Shown: positions 32,846 through 43,395 of the stretch, one piece after another
How the letters are laid out: every line of letters starts with the position of its first letter
Position numbering within the stretch: the first letter of the stretch is position 1
Source of the DNA: Ascarosepion bandense
Taxonomy: Eukaryota > Mollusca > Cephalopoda > Sepiida > Sepiidae
Reading direction: 5' to 3'
NCBI GenBank assembly: GCA_037127315.1
Contig: JBBBDQ010000917.1
Location: forward strand, 1 to 64,000
DNA: 64,000 nt
Notes under the pieces: model-generated
The model's input: only the letters and a program-made list of their open reading frames with translations
Told to the model about the DNA's origin: nothing
The model's database searches: none
Position numbers and translations under genes: made by a program

Positions 32846-34332
32846 ATGGATACGTATGTGTATATGAATGTGTGTGTATGTATATTTAAATATACATACT
32901 TATATATTTTTGCCCATTTCAGCCCTAATATCCCCATTTTATTTTACTTCTATTAAAACAAGTTTTTTTTGTTAAATTTTTAACAGAGATTATATTGTCT
33001 ACTTTTCTCTCCTATTATCTTATTTCTGTGACATGCTTAATTTTTGATTCTTTAATACAAATCTAAGTAATCTATGTCTTCTAATATGGAGTTATGAATT
33101 TAATGTCTCATGTCTTGAGTACAAATTTTAAATAAGCTTTTTTCTTAAACCCCACTTTTTTTTAACTTCCTTGATATGGATGTTTTTGAGCTCCTTACAG
33201 GTATGTGAATTTTTGTAAAATAAAATTTGAATGAATAAAGTTTTGTTTTTGATCATTGCTGATGAAGTGAGAACTTTTTCACTGAAGTAGCTATTTAACA
33301 GAATGTAAATTTTGTAATATATATCTCTCGTACGCATGTTTCTTCATCAGGAAATCATCTTGAGTGGAAGTGAATTTGCTTTTTCAGTATTGCCAACTAC
33401 AAATGCTTGCTTAAAATGATTATACAATTCAACCAAATGGGACAGTAATGATTTTATTTTGTGAATTAGTATCATAAAATTCTTTACACACATGGTGGTT
33501 CAATATCCTGCAATGCAGGAAAATGTAATTAAAAAAAAAAAAAATACCATCAGCGAATACAGTACTAGAGAAAAGGCATGAACTCAATTAGATTCAAGAA
33601 GAAGCAGAGATCAACAACTGATGGTAGGAGGCATGGTCTTCAGTCAATGCGCCAAATTCCAACTCAACTCAGTGGTTGAGAAAGACGGCAGCCATGTTGA
33701 AAAATGTTATATTCAACACAATGTAAAATATAAGGAACAGTTTTGTAAAAAAGAACGTATATACATCAGCTTAGTTATTGTTATACAAAATTGCATGTAG
33801 CTACTATTTATTACTACCGTGATTAAGAGTAGCAGAGATCTTTCTAATGCACCTGACCTGACCTGGAAGTATTGAAAATTTAACAAAGACGTTGCTATTA
33901 AAATTAGCACAAAATAACATAGAAATTCTCTAATCAACTAGATTAGTTCTAATTAACTTTACTATAGTCAATTTAAGAGTTAAAATAGTGTTAAAAAGAA
34001 GTCGTAAGTGGACAAATCGTTTTTATAATCAACCTCTGCCTAGACACGTGGACGGAGTAAAAATTCTCCCGTAAAAAAATACGCTAGAAAAAATCAAGAA
34101 ATGGTAATTAGCTTTTTAGTATTCATTGACAACATCATTTCCGCTCCGACTTTTACCGTGATGTAAAAAAATATATATACATACTTGTTAAAATCATATT
34201 TCGTTAATTGACAGTCACTGTCACGTTGTGAATCGTTTGGATAGTTTTTTTGTTTTTTTTTGTAATGAGGGAGAAACAATTCTCACGTTATGAGTAGATT
34301 AAGTAAAAAAAAAAGAAAAAGTGTTTCACTTT
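32536..34332. other. Duplicated AT-rich DNA with TA/GT microsatellite
   Basis: 32570-32900 is rich in TATATG/TGTG tracts (TA run 32805-32829, GT run to 32845). 32900-33560 matches 9775-10620 and 47935-48600. 33585-34330 matches 10756-11536. Short frames such as 32566-32760 come from the low-complexity tract. Confidence 0.6.
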
Positions 34333-34447
34333 AACAAGCTCCTTCAGAGATTTAAAAACGAATGATTAAAAAAAAATCATTGTTCAGATACGTGTCACCA
34401 TGCTTTAATCAAGATACTGTCTCTTTTAATCTATGAAGAAGCTTCTT
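34333..34447. repeat. Inverted repeat, copy 2
   Basis: Counterpart of 11537-11665. The left arm has AAGCTCCTTCAGAGATTTAA and the right arm TTAATCTATGAAGAAGCTT. Each arm has gained a change that weakens pairing compared with copy 1. Confidence 0.75.
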
Positions 34448-34691
34448 AAAGAGAAACATGTTAAATTCAAAATTTTTTCCTAATTGTTATTTAATTATAC
34501 CATTCATTTTGTCGGATTCCGATCCATATTGTTAATATTCAACATTATATCTGTGAAATATGATAGATTTTACCAAGTAAAGAAATAAATATTTTTATCC
34601 CCACGTGGGTTAGTAAATAAGATGGATCACCATGTAACGGTAAGTCGTGACAGAGACATAAAATTAATGAACGAACACTTGTTCTCAACAA

Positions 34692-34692
<1 letters not shown>

Positions 34693-34742
<50 letters not shown>
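34693..34742. repeat. (TA)n microsatellite, about 24 units
   Basis: A pure TA run. The collinear site in copy 3 (52847-52870) has about half the length and copy 1 has none, so the tract expanded after or during the duplication. Confidence 0.95.
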
Positions 34743-34746
<4 letters not shown>

Positions 34747-35093
34747 CTAGTGTCCACACGTGGAGAAATACGTAAAATATGAAGAGAAAAATGTCTTACT
34801 TACAGATATTTCCGTTCGGTCCATGATCTCCAAATAACGAGCCGGCAGGAACGTTGCAATAAGCAACCTTCCCGTCGGCGCCTGATCGCTGAATGAATAT
34901 TCTAAAGACGCTTGGGTGTGACGTCAAAAGCGGATGTCACGTGACTTTCTTATCCTTCAGTCAGTTTCGTGCCACAATTTTAACAATTTCTCCATTCACC
35001 ATAAAAACTCATCCGTCACTATACAACGTTACATATTGTAGCTGGTCCCACATTAGAGCCTGTGTTAATGTATATAAAATAGACAAAACCCTC

Positions 35094-35165
35094 ATATAAG
35101 AGAAACCCGGGTATAAGAAAATATGAATCCGTCCCTACAGCGCTCTTGTATCCGGGTTACACTGT
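35094..35165. mobile_element. Pogo-like terminal repeat fragment, copy 2
   Basis: Contains ATAAGAGAAACCCGGGTATA and, inverted, CTTGTATCCGGGTTACACTG followed by TACC. Similar pieces are at 53085-53165 and, inverted, at 56240-56345. The CAGTGTAACCCGGATA end pattern resembles pogo/Tigger-type termini; no transposase is attached. Confidence 0.5.
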
Positions 35166-35250
35166 ACCAGATTTCTATAATTATTGAAATGCACGCATTC
35201 TTAGACTTATTGTCAAATTATTTCCAAAGATTAAGATAATTAATGCTGAT

Positions 35251-35287
35251 TATATTCAACACAATGTAAAATATAAGGAACAGTTTT
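35251..35287 (+). other. 37-nt templated patch at a deletion junction
   Basis: The 37 bases at 35251-35287 are identical to 33708-33744, 1.5 kb upstream in the same strand (TATTCAACACAATGTAAAAT inside both). The left flank (to 35250) matches copy 3 near 53240 and the right flank (from 35288) matches copy 3 from 57174. Copy 2 therefore lacks the roughly 4-kb block in between and carries a copied patch at the join. Confidence 0.85.
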
Positions 35288-36285
35288 CTTAGCAGTAGAT
35301 GTAGTTATTAATTCGAGTAGTCATTCCACTTGAGGTCAGATGAGAGAGTGAAGGCGAGGAGGTGCAGCGCTATTGCTTTCAGAGAGACTAGAGTGATCAA
35401 TACTGATGGAAGGTAGGAAAGGTTCTCTATGTTGGTTAAAGGAGAGAAGCTTTGTTTTAGAAGTATTGAAATTTACGAGCCATTTCTTACCCCAGTCTAT
35501 CACAGATTGAAGATTTGTCTATGAATTTGGGGAGGTGAAAGTTTTTGTAATCATTCCATACATTGGAGCCAACACCAGATGTTTGCTCCAAGTATATGTT
35601 ACAATTCCTTGCTCAATTTCTCAGATGTTATTTAAACAATTGTCTTTTACTTGAGAGTAACCCAGATGAGGCTCCGCCGAAGGGTTGAGTCTTGTCTGGG
35701 GAAAAGTAGACAAAACTTTTTGTCTCAGCTACATGGTTCGGATACCCACATTATTTTGGCGACAAAGAATTTGGCCAAACTTAAGTAAACGTTCATGAAT
35801 ATGCTAGTCTACGAATTAAGTTATCGCCAAAACTCATGGGAAGAATTTTCAACCAATACAATATTTTGTGAACAAGGGTTTTGGAGAACTCACGTAAAAA
35901 TTCACCAAGGTTACATTGGCAAAAGAAGTTCAAGAATTTACCAAAGCTGCAAAGCAATTTTGGATATGAGAATTTTCTAAGGGTTACATGGATATTAACC
36001 AAGTTGACCGAAACATTATTCCAAGTATAATGAACAGGAAATGCAACAATATTCGTTAAATTTAAAATTGTATTTTTTCATTAGCAAAAATGTATATATT
36101 TTTGAGAGCTTGACTTCTTTTGCAACACGAGCGAGTTAATAATGTTCATAAGAAACGATATTCAGAAGTTTCAAGGTTGCAGTTCTTACAATAGTGCAGA
36201 AAATCGATAATAGATATATATCTATAAAAGGCAAGATGTTTGTGTGTGTGTGTGTCTGTTTATCTGTCCTTATGTTCTTTATGTG
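35288..36285. other. Duplicated non-coding block before the SINE, copy 2
   Basis: Collinear with 18431-19423 and 57181-58165. No gene seen. Confidence 0.55.
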
Positions 36286-36570
36286 CGTTGTGGTGCATTG
36301 GATATCGGCCCGGAACAAGAAATCGTGGAGCCGAGTTCGAATTCCAGCTAAATTCATTGCATTTACTTACACGCAAATACCCTTGGGAAAGGTATTAATC
36401 CGTCTCTTCCTTCCAGTTATGGGTTAAATAGCAGGACAGATTGGGTTCTATAGCCTTCGTCGGCAACCAGTCTGCCGTAGAAAGCAATGGCAGCATACTG
36501 CGGGATGATCGTCTCTTTCGAGACATGATCGTCCAAAGCGTGTGTCACCTATGGCACTTAACTGAATGAT
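36286..36570 (+). mobile_element. tRNA-derived SINE, copy 2
   Basis: Same insertion as 19424-19735. Box B is GAGTTCGAATTCC. The 3' body has a small deletion (GGGATGATCGTCTCTTTCGA) that is shared with copy 3 (58321) but not with copy 1, tying copies 2 and 3 together. Confidence 0.9.
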
Positions 36571-36599
36571 ATAACGTAAATGCTGAAAACTGACCTTGG

Positions 36600-37066
36600 T
36601 TTTTTGGTGTAGAGAGAAATTAAAAAACAAGATATATGGGGTGATGTAGAAAGAACTGGAGTCAAGTGGATAAGAGATGGAATTGACATTGCATTTAAAT
36701 TCAGAGAAAGGGTAAGAGAAGGATGAGAACGCAGGTATGAAGACAGTTGCGAAGATAGAGAGAAAGTAAAAGAACAAGATATATGGGGCGATGTAGAAAG
36801 AACTGGAGTCAAGTGGATAAGAGATGGAATTGACATTGCATTTAATTTCCTGGAGGTTTTAATCACCAGGGAAGCAAGCGTACGGAAGGGAGTTCCACAG
36901 GCGGAAAATGCGAGGAAAAAAAGCTGATACAGTTGAATTGCCTTCTGCATTTAGTTGATCTAACTGTAAATAGTTAGGACCTTGTTGTCAGTTTGGTTGT
37001 GAAACTCTTGTGAAGAGGGCACCAGTGATTTAAGTTCGTCACTATAACTGTTAAGTTATTTATAGG
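36600..37066 (-). mobile_element. Decayed LINE 3' end with duplicated 3' UTR, copy 2
   Basis: Two 147-bp UTR-type units (36610-36840; ACAAGATATATGGG at 36627 and 36774) run directly into LINE coding remnant on the minus strand: CTGGAGGTTTTAATCACCAG, GGAAGGGAGTTCCACAGGCG, GGACCTTGTTGTCAGTTTGG and GATTTAAGTTCGTCA. This shows the 147-bp unit is the LINE 3' end repeated in place. Confidence 0.82.
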
Positions 37067-38364
37067 TGTACTTTAATGACCAGAACCTAGCAGTCTATTT
37101 CTTTTCTGAAGTAATCCAGGTGCATCAATTGTGGGGAGTGGAGGTCTTTCATCTATTATGATGGATGGGTCTTCTCACTAGGAGGCTCCTTGCCTCAAAA
37201 GTCTGTTCGAATTCAATCTTAACCCAGACCTCATGTGAAACCGATATATATGATCTATTGCTAAGTATGTTGGAAAAATCATCAGTTTATTATATCCGTT
37301 CCAGTAAGTATGGCTCCTTTTATTATACGCTCTTTACATGAACCAGATTAAGAGTAAAATAGAGTGTCTTGCTGCCATATCAGCTTCAGCTGCAGATTTC
37401 TTTTGAATAAAATAGTGCATCAATACAATTGTAACACCCCAATGCACCATCCGAACAATTTTCTCTGGCGGCCATTCTCCACGCTGTGATGTTGCCAGAA
37501 ATTTGTTGAAAATGTCGGAGCCACAAGCTGGGGGTACAAGATTGAACTATAAGGAACGAACTTCCACAACTTGGATGAGCTGAAAGGATGCTTTATTCGT
37601 TTAGAGTAAGAATCCAACACTTCTTCCCCAGCTATGGATTAATTAGTAAAAACTGTCCCACTAAATCATTATCGTTTACAAAAAAAGAAATAAGATTCTT
37701 ATAATATAGAAATATTTTAAATAACCTGCAAAGGGTTGATAAGCCATAGAAAATGAATGAATCAATTAAATTTAATGCAATAATAAAGGTGCTGCTACAG
37801 GTTTGGTGTCTCATGGATCAGGCTTACCTGTTGATTTTAAAAAAGGAGTATATATATATACACACATGTATATATGTAAAAAACATGAAAACTGACCTTG
37901 GTTATTTGGTGAGGTGACATGACAAAGCTGTGTGTTTCCTTTGACAATTGATCTACAACTAAATTAGGAGAGTAGCGGGTGTTAGTAAAACAAACAAATT
38001 GCTAACTCATATTCCAAGTGCATTTTAACTTAAAATGTCCCATGTGTCTAATACAAACTTAAATTAAAAAAAAAAAAGCCAATATAAACTAATCCATTTA
38101 AAATAAATTTCAGAATGTTCTGGTCTGGATTTTATTTTATTATTGTTTTTTTTACATTTAAACATTGCAATATCTAAACTTATTTATAAACGGAACTCTG
38201 TGTGTGTGTGTGTCTGTTACCTATAGACTCCGAAACGCCTGAACCGATTTTCTTGAAAATTTACAGTTGCACTATATGTGTCTGTGAGTGTTCTTAGCTA
38301 GGTTGTGTGTTGAGGTACACATGATGTCGAAAATCAGAAATAATTGGGTTATAAAAGGAATGGC
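37067..38364. other. Non-coding DNA, partly shared with copy 1
   Basis: 37275-37425 matches 20220-20470. 37430-37600 is unique. 37606-37835 matches 21798-22010. 37850-38364 matches 22440-22950 and 58400-58890. No gene seen. Confidence 0.55.
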
Positions 38365-38389
38365 TCGATTTTAATCAAATTTGATTAAC

Positions 38390-39345
38390 TCATACTAAAA
38401 GATATTCATAAATGGATATTTTCTTCCATTCTCCTTTCAAATTAGTCAATAGTTCTTTGACGTTTGTTGGATTCTTTTCCTTAGCTCTCTCATTTAGTAA
38501 CTTCCAAACATTCTCAATAGGATTCATGTCTGGGCTTTGAGCAGGCCTCTCCATAACAGTAACATCCTCCTCAGAAAGAAATGTCTTAACAGACTTCGCT
38601 GTGTGATATGGCGCGTTATGTTGCATAAATACAGCTGGTTGATTAATTGCAGTTCTCAAATTAGGTACAAATGTTTATTGAATATCTCTTTCTATACAGA
38701 TGTGTTAATTTTACCGTGTAGCCCAACAAGAGGTCTGGTAACATCAGCTGAAATCATGCCAAACACATCACACTTCCTCCTCCAAATTTAATGCTACTTT
38801 TAGTGCACTGAGGCAATATGCTGTTGCCTAGAACTGCGTCTAACGAACCTACCATCACAACTGAACAGGTTAAACTTTGACTCATCACTGAAATGAACAC
38901 AATCTCACTGTTCTTCTGTCCATATGAGGTGTTCAGTGGCAAATTTCAATCGGCTCATTTGATTCTCTTTTAGAGGCTTCGTAGAGGCTACTTGACTGTT
39001 CAGAATTATTTTATTAAATCTTCAGAAAATATTGTGCTTTGATTTTTTTAATGCCAAGGTTAGCATTAGCTCTTTTTTATTCTTTACCAATCCATCTTTC
39101 TTCCCCTGCAGTCGTTTTCCTCGTCCTGCCAGGTGGTTTCTTCGGTTCACATGACAGTTTCTTCAAGATTTCTTAAAATACTATGAACACTTAGATTTTC
39201 CCACACTCTGAAATATCCCCAATCCAGAGTTTATTTTAATGATGTAACTTGGCTATCAGTTTTCTAAGTTCCCATGGCATCACAGATTTCTTTCACCATG
39301 TTTACAATGCACGAGCCAGTAAAAAGCCGGTGTAATTAATTTAGT
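38390..39345 (-). pseudogene. Tc1/mariner-family transposase, decayed, copy 2
   Basis: Read on the minus strand from 39345. The first part is broken (a GRKTTAGEERWIGKE-like stretch near 39110). Then FSDESKFNLFSCDGRF carries the first catalytic Asp (about 38880), followed by SSIKFGGGSVM and, after stops, INQPAVFMQHNAPYHTAKSV. The last block is AQSPDMNPIENVWKLLNERA, containing the third acidic residue (NPIE). The second catalytic position is His (QHNAPYH where the family usually has QDNAPxH). Several stops and shifts (for example near 38680 and 38760) separate the pieces. The final 89-codon frame is 38390-38659. This element is inactive. A diverged terminal repeat lies at 39550-39659. Absent from copy 1. 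Confidence 0.9.
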
Positions 39346-39549
39346 AAAATTACCCAATTTTATATTCTTACCCTAAAAAATTTTCAATAACACAAAATAG
39401 AAATTTTATGGGCTTATTTAATTCTGATGTTTTTGATCATCTATTTTTTGAGAATGTTATATGATTATTCTTATAACAATCAAAATACGTTCATTGAACT
39501 TTATATTTTGGAATCATACAATATATTTTTATATCCTTGATAAAATGTT

Positions 39550-39659
39550 CTTTAAACTCTGAAAATTTAGGGTCTAATCAATAAGAATACACTGAAAAAA
39601 AGTCAGAAAACATTAAAAGCAAAAAATTACAGGGAGTACCGGTCATACAGGTCCACTGC
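39550..39659. mobile_element. Terminal inverted repeat end of the Tc1-like element, copy 2
   Basis: TAAGAATACACTGAAAAAAA, then AAAGCAAAAAATTACAGGGA and TACAGGTCCACTGCA match the right end of the small element at 50952-51386 (TAAGAATGCACTGAAAAAAG, TAAAGCAAAAATATTACAGG, GCAGGTCCATTGC). The opposite end is not seen at 38365, so the element looks truncated there. Confidence 0.65.
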
Positions 39660-40637
39660 ATTTTCAAAGTGTTACCTGGATATTAAAATTGATTAAAATA
39701 CTATATATTCCAAGTGTAATGAACAAGTAACGGAACAAAAAGTACGTAAAATTGAAAATTGTATTTTTCAATTTGCAAAAGTTTCTGTTTTTTAGAAATC
39801 TCAAATGCTCATTTTCAAATCAAGTAAGCTTTCTATCCACTAGGATGACCAGTGTCATAATAAAAAGATGAAATTCAGGGATAACATTCGCTGAACCTGT
39901 TAACTGCTGTTATATAGTGAGCTGACCGTGGTTATCCATATTACTGGAGTAAAGTGTCGATGTGTTATACAAGTCATTGATTGACACAACTTGACTTTCG
40001 CTGAGCTCACATGAAAAAAAAAGAAAGAAAGACAAATTTGGTAGTTTAGCATTCATTAGATCTTCGTCAAGCCAGAACATTTGTCAGAATGAAAAAGTAT
40101 TGCTTCTATTATAATTTCAAAATAGTGTAGTGTCAAACAACTTTTTGAATATGTTCTTTAAGATTTACTTTTTTCATTTAAAAAAATGAAAAGTTGAGAA
40201 ATGCAATTAATAAGCATGTGTTATTCCAAATGGATAAAAAAGAAATCAGCAACTTGCAAATTAACAATGGCATAATGTTGACATGTAAATAAAACAATAT
40301 TGAGAGCTATTTGTATTCAATCTATGTGACATGGGATTCATATTATGAACAGGAGCCAATTCTAAAAGGATAAAACAATTAAAATTTTTCATTCATGACA
40401 AATGTGGAGAGTAGAAGACAGTCTTGTTGCGGGTGAGGTATACTGATCCACAAACACATTAAATGACAGAAGATAACAAAAAAAACAAAGACAAAAATAT
40501 TGTTATGTTCATCTTTTTGTTTTAGAAAATACATCAATAGAAATATTATAGGGTGCGAGGCGAAAAATAATTCTGCAAGCTCATGTAGAGTGCAACAAGG
40601 GTTTTGTCTTGAGAAGGACAGTTTGTGTTAGCTGAAT
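39660..40637. other. Duplicated flank leading into array B2
   Basis: 39765-40637 matches 22950-23847. 39660-39780 resembles 35970-36090. Copy 3 lacks about 39750-40198. No gene seen. Confidence 0.55.
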
Positions 40638-42557
40638 TGCTACAGGAGAGTTTGGTTTGTATTTGATAAAGAAGACTGTTCCCATGTGTGCGACAGGACA
40701 AATTCATTGCTCCCACGTGCGCGATGACACAGTTTGGTTTGTATTTGATAAAGAAGACTGTTCCCATGTGAGCGACGGGAAAATTCATTGTTCCCATGTG
40801 TGCGACGACACAGTTTGGTTTGTATTCAATGAAGAAGACTGTTCCCATGTGTGCCACGGGACAGTTTGGTTAGTATTTGATAAAGAAGACTGTTCCCATG
40901 TGTGCCACAGGACAGTTTGGTTTGTATTTGATAAAGAAGACTGTTCCCAGGTGTGCTACAGGACAGTTTGCTTTGTATTCAATGAAGAAGACTGTTCCCA
41001 TGCGTGCGACAGGACAGTTTGGTTTGTATTTGATAAAGAAGACTGTTCCCAGGTGTGCTACAGGACAGTTTGGTTTGTATTTGGTAAAGAAGACTGTTCC
41101 CATGTGTGCCACAGGACAGTTTGGTTTGTATTTGATAAAGAAGACTGTTCCCAGGTGTGCTACAGGACAGTTTGGTTGTATTTGATAAAGCAGACTGTTC
41201 CCATGTCTGCCACAGGACAGTTTGGTTTGTATTTGATAAAGAAGACTGTTCCCAGGTGTGCTACAGGACAGTTTGGTTTGTATTTGATAAAGCAGACTGT
41301 TCCCAGGTGTGCAACAGGACAAATTCATTGTTCCCACGTGTGCGACGACACACTTTGGTTTGTATTTGATAAAGACAACTGTTCCCATGTGTGCGACGGG
41401 ACATTTTGGTTTGTATTTGATAAAGAAGACTGTTCCCAGGTGTGCTACAGGACAGTTTGGTTTGTATTTGATAAAGAAGACTGTTCCCAGGTGTGCCACA
41501 GGACAGTTTGGTTTGTATTTGATAAAGAAGACTGTTCCCAGGTGTGCTACAGGACAGTTTGGTTTGTATTTGATAAAGAAGACTGTTCCCATGTCTGCCA
41601 CAAGACAGTTTGGTTAGTATTTGATAAAGAAGAATGTTCCCATGTGTGCAAAGGGACAAATTCATTGTTCCCATGTGTGCGACGGGACATTTTGGTTTGT
41701 ATTTGATAAAGAAGACTGTTCCCAGGTGGGCTACAGGACATTTTGGTTTGTATTTGATAAAGAAGACTGTTCCCAGATGTGCTACAGGACAGTTTGGTTA
41801 GTATTTGATAAAGAAGAATGTTCCCATGTGTGCAAAGGGACAAATTCATTGTTCCCATGTGTGCGACGGGACATTTTGGTTTGTATTTGATAAAGAAGAC
41901 TGTTCCCAGGTGGGCTACAGGACATTTTGGTTTGTATTTGATAAAGAAGACTGTTCCCAGATGTGCTACAGGACAGTTTGGTTAGTATTTGATAAAGAAG
42001 ACTGTTCCCATGTGTGCGACGGGACATTTTGGTTTGTATTTGATAAAGAAGACTGTTCCCTTGTGTGCGACGGGACATTTTGGTTTGTATTTGATAAAGA
42101 AGACTGTTCCCATGTGTGCGACGGGACATTTTGGTTTGTATTTGATAAAGAAGACTGTTCCCTTGTGTGCGACGGGACATTTTGGTTTGTATTTGATAAA
42201 GAAGACTGTTCCCATGTGTGCTACAGGACAGTTTGGTTTGTATTTGATAAAGAAGACTGTTCCCAGGTGTGCTACAGGACAGTTTGGTTTGTATTTGATA
42301 AAGAAGAATGTTCCCATGTGTGCGACAGGACAGTTTGGTTTGCATTCAATGAAGAAGACTGTTCCCATGTGCGCGACAGGACAGTTTGGTTAGTATTTGA
42401 TAAAGAAGACTGTTCCCATGTGTGCGACGGGACAAATTCATTATTCCCATGTGTGCGACGACACAGTTTGGTTTGTATTCAATGAAGAAGACTGTTCCCA
42501 TGTGTGCAACAGGACAGTTTGGTTTGTATTCAATGAAGAAGAACATTCCCATTTGTT
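40638..42557. repeat. 51-bp tandem repeat array B2, about 37 units
   Basis: Same monomer family as 23848-27480, with many different variant types and several 31-bp short units. A roughly 184-bp block near 41620-41800 is repeated just after it (both contain AGAATGTTCCCATGTGTGCA and CCCAGGTGGGCTACAGG). The right part has a CATTTTGG variant series alternating CCCATGTG and CCCTTGTG. It lacks the long homogeneous run of array B1. Long frames on both strands are repeat translations. Confidence 0.97.
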
Positions 42558-42927
42558 CCCCCCCACCCCATCAGTCACATTATTTACATATCGCAATCAT
42601 CACACCCTGTCAGAACATTGATTTATCACAGTCAAAAACTATAACTTCACAGGTTACACATTTTACCTCATCAAATAAATTAACCCCCCCCACCCCATCA
42701 GTCAGATACATTATTTACATATCACAATCATCACAGCCAAAAGCATAATTTCACCGGTCACACAAATTACCTCATCAAATAAATTACCCCCCATCAGTCA
42801 GTCGCATAATTTATATATCACAGTCATTTACATAATTTACACATCACAATCTCTTATCATAATCTCACAACTAGTCAGAGAATTGACTAATCACACTCAT
42901 AATATGCATACACAGGTCACATTTTAC
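42558..42927. repeat. Diverged 123-bp-type monomers (junction seed), copy 3
   Basis: Nearly identical to 27484-27850, with the same cytosine runs and ATTATTTACATATC blocks. Confidence 0.85.
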
Positions 42928-43389
42928 CTTATGAAATAAATTAAACCCCCCACCACCACCACCATCAGTCCAATAAGTCATGTAGTCACAGCCAGTCAGA
43001 AAATTGACTTCATCAAAAAGATATTGATCGCACACATGGTGTAAAGCCTGAAATGTTTCCTGCTCAGAAGCTTCATCTTCAAATGAAAATAACTTTAAAC
43101 AAAGTTTGTCAAAAGCAGCCATTTCTGGGAATTGCTCAACATCCAGGAAATTGACTCCATTTTTCATAGTCTTGAAATTTGAATGATACATCTCTGGAAT
43201 TGTGATAAAGCTAGAGTGGCCAACGCTTTACAGTTCTACAGCCACTTTTGGCCATTGGGTTTAAGTGACCAAAATAAAGGAAGTGACAATCAGGAATTTT
43301 GTCAGTTCTAGCCAGATGGTACAAGGCAAATGCGTGGATTCCAAATTGTACTTGAGGGAAAATTTTCATCATGATTGCTTCTCTTACAC
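42928..43389 (-). pseudogene. Exon-like segment, copy 3
   Basis: Minus strand, 462 bp between an acceptor-like TTACAG and a donor-like AAG|GTAAAATG, as in copy 2. The second frame carries MYHSNFKTMKNGVNFLDVEQ, FPEMAAFDKLCLKLFSFEDE and DQYLFDEVNFLTGCDYMTYW. The shared +1 shift lies near 43228. Differences from copies 1 and 2 include both silent changes (CTG/TTA Leu) and replacements (Leu/Arg/His in ALHxV), so there is no clear sign of protein-level constraint. Family unknown. Confidence 0.42.
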
Positions 43390-43395
43390 CTGTAA

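Larger units (their letters stand above)
27481..42557 (+). repeat. Large tandem segmental duplication, copy 2
   Basis: About 15 kb and the shortest copy. It is near-identical to copy 3 from 27484 to about 33580 (against 42558-48605), apart from the LINE at 28548-29193 and a 29700 versus 44120-44740 difference. The block holding Tigger and one LINE in the other copies is missing at 35251-35287. It ends in the shortest 51-bp array. Confidence 0.85.

Noticed and set aside
34545..34757. Frame with YIYIYI repeats
   Set aside because: It is the translation of the TA microsatellite.
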